A stretch of 51,677 nucleotides of DNA, taken from positions 1 to 51,677 of the forward strand of contig JAQAJJ010000021.1 in NCBI GenBank assembly GCA_028278675.1, written 5' to 3'. This DNA is from Candidatus Azophilus lithoversatilis (GTDB taxonomy: Bacteria; Pseudomonadota; Gammaproteobacteria; Pseudomonadales; Azotimanducaceae). The stretch's first letter is position 1; every line of letters starts with the position of its first letter. Below, piece by piece: positions 50,144 through 51,677 of the stretch. Position numbers and translations under genes: made by a program. The notes under the pieces were generated by a model, which searched no databases, was not told where the DNA came from, and worked only from the letters and a program-made list of their open reading frames with translations.

Positions 50144-51677
50144 TTACGCCAGGTTGGCCTCGTGGCCTTTGCGCTCCAGCCAGCTGCGGCGTTCCGGCGC
50201 CCGCTTCTTGGCCAGCAGCATGTCCATGATCTCGTCGGTCTTGGCGGCGGAGTCCAGGGTCAGCCGCACCAGCCGCCGGGTGTCGGGCGCCATGGTGGTC
50301 TCCCGCAGTTGCTTGGGGTTCATCTCGCCCAAGCCCTTGAAGCGCTGCACCATGATGGCGCCGCGTTTGCGCTCGGCGGCGATGCGTTCAAGGACGCCCT
50401 GCTTTTCCGCCTCGTCCAAGGCGTAGAAGACCTCCTTGCCCACGTCCACTCGGTACAGCGGCGGCATGGCGACGAACACGTGACCCGCCTCCACGAGGGG
50501 GCGGAAGTGGCGCACGAACAGCGCGCACAGCAGGGTGGCGATGTGGGCGCCATCCGAGTCGGCGTCCGCCAGCACGCAGACTTTGTCGTAGCGCAGCTTC
50601 GAGAGATCGCCGGAGCCGGGATCGACGCCAATGGCGAGCGCGATGTCATGCACTTCCTGGGAGCCAAGCACCTGGCTCGCATCCACCTCCCAAGTGTTCA
50701 GGATCTTGCCCCGCAAGGGCATCACCGCCTGAAACTCCCGGTTGCGCGCCTGCTTGGCGGAGCCGCCGGCGGAATCGCCCTCCACCAGAAAGAGCTCGGC
50801 GGTGCCCGCGTCCGACGCTGAGCAGTCGGCCAGCTTGCCGGGCAGCGCCGGTCCAGCCGTGACCTTCTTGCGCACCACCTTCTTGGCGGCGCTGGCTCGC
50901 TTCTGGGCGTTGGCGATGGCCAGTTCGGCGATGCGTTCGCCGTCCTGGGGATGCTCATTGAGCCACAGGCTAAAGGCGTCCTTGGCGATGCCGCCGATGA
51001 ACACGCCCGAACTGCGTGACGACAGCCGTTCCTTGGTCTGCCCGGAGAATTGGGGATCCTTCAGCTTGGCGGAGAGGACGTAGGCGCAATGCTCCCAAAG
51101 GTCGTCGCCGGTGAGTTTCAGGCCTCGGGGCGTCAAGTCGCGAAACTCGCAAAACTCCTTGAGCGCTTCGGTCAGTCCCGAACGCAGGCCGTTGACGTGG
51201 GTGCCGCCCTGCGGCGTGGGAATGAGGTTGACGTACGCCTCGGTGACCGCGCCGCCGCCGTCGGGCAGCCAGGTGAGCGCCCATTCAGCAGCTTCCTCAT
51301 TGCCCTTGGCACCGTGGGTGAAGGGTTCGGGGGGCACCGACTCCGCGCCGTTCAAGGCTTGGTTCAGGTAGCCGACCAGCCCGTCCTCATAAAACCAGCG
51401 CTGGCTTTCCACCGCCGCGCCTTCGACGGTGAGGCTGACCGACAAGCCCGGACACAGCACCGCCTTGGCCCGCAGCAGATGGGACAGGCGGCTCTTGGCC
51501 ACGTTGGCGGAATCGAAGTACTCGGCGTTGGGCAGGAAGTGGATGCGGGTGCCGGTATTGCGCTTGCCGACGCTGGCCACCGCCTTGAGCGGTGTTGCGG
51601 GGTCGCCGTTTTCGTAGCGCTGGCGGTGCAGCCAGCCGTCGCGCTTGATTTCGACCTCAAGCCAGGTGGAGAGGGCG
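50144..51677 (-). CDS. parE: ParE, DNA topoisomerase IV subunit B (5' end outside the window)
   Basis: The last 511 codons are present; the N-terminal ATP-binding part lies beyond the window edge. Visible: the transducer region ([40 protein letters not shown]) and the TOPRIM domain with [30 protein letters not shown] and [14 protein letters not shown] for metal binding. The end ([20 protein letters not shown]) matches ParE rather than GyrB in lacking the long gamma-type insert. It ends at TAA 50144-50146, 4 nt before parC. Confidence 0.96.
   Translation of the reverse strand, partial: ALSTWLEVEIKRDGWLHRQRYENGDPATPLKAVASVGKRNTGTRIHFLPNAEYFDSANVAKSRLSHLLRAKAVLCPGLSVSLTVEGAAVESQRWFYEDGLVGYLNQALNGAESVPPEPFTHGAKGNEEAAEWALTWLPDGGGAVTEAYVNLIPTPQGGTHVNGLRSGLTEALKEFCEFRDLTPRGLKLTGDDLWEHCAYVLSAKLKDPQFSGQTKERLSSRSSGVFIGGIAKDAFSLWLNEHPQDGERIAELAIANAQKRASAAKKVVRKKVTAGPALPGKLADCSASDAGTAELFLVEGDSAGGSAKQARNREFQAVMPLRGKILNTWEVDASQVLGSQEVHDIALAIGVDPGSGDLSKLRYDKVCVLADADSDGAHIATLLCALFVRHFRPLVEAGHVFVAMPPLYRVDVGKEVFYALDEAEKQGVLERIAAERKRGAIMVQRFKGLGEMNPKQLRETTMAPDTRRLVRLTLDSAAKTDEIMDMLLAKKRAPERRSWLERKGHEANLA

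Noticed and set aside
48583-50229. A 548-codon plus-strand frame opposite parC
   Set aside because: Antisense to an essential, fully conserved gene; composition is that of a shadow frame.

Overview
The window reads as a GC-rich chromosome segment from a gammaproteobacterium. Core blocks point there: ptsP next to rppH, a TIGR02449-zapA pair divergent from ygfB-pepP-ubiH, and parC-parE. The glycine dehydrogenase is split into gcvPA and gcvPB. The accessory genes (Rieske oxygenase, SnoaL-like, DUF3604, VOC and PQQ-repeat proteins) would fit an environmental, perhaps marine, heterotroph; that is inference.

Layout. 1-15.2 kb: tRNA-Asn; a broken SRPBCC gene with an extra ~90-nt stop-containing stretch; a Rieske oxygenase; a solitary C5-cytosine methyltransferase; a Rieske ferredoxin; ptsP and rppH; a YyaL-type thioredoxin-domain protein; a small membrane-anchored protein; a duplicated SnoaL-like protein; a DUF3604 lipoprotein; an aldo/keto reductase; and the 5' part of a PQQ-repeat gene.

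15,238-35,676: a 20,439-bp genomic island splits that PQQ gene. The junctions share the 7-bp direct repeat TGCGTGG. Removing the island rejoins the two gene halves in frame (..WEHDA-WREYSAVNG..). The left third is decayed: a DUF2493 gene with four premature stops and a frameshift, a 74-codon gene with one stop, a RelE-type toxin with its XRE antitoxin, then a HigA-like frame and a hypothetical frame, each with one stop. The rest, on the minus strand, is a compact defence operon: hsdM, hsdS, a PrrC/RloC-like AAA ATPase, an XRE-ImmA/IrrE protein, a DUF4411 PIN protein, hsdR and a 698-aa DUF4238 protein. Nearly every junction overlaps by 1-8 nt. Two translationally coupled tyrosine recombinases lie at the right end.

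35.7-51.7 kb: the 3' end of the PQQ gene, an RDD membrane protein, a small membrane protein, a double-VOC protein, a DUF4143 ATPase, a seven-gene minus-strand run (ygfB, pepP, ubiH-like, gcvT, gcvH, gcvPA, gcvPB), TIGR02449-zapA, a DUF4143 remnant, a 40-bp perfect palindrome, parC, and parE cut by the window end.

The most interesting unit is the island operon. It joins a full type I restriction-modification system to a possible anticodon-nuclease guard, a toxin/antitoxin-like pair placed between hsdS and hsdR, and an uncharacterised DUF4238 gene, all apparently mobilised by a recombinase pair.
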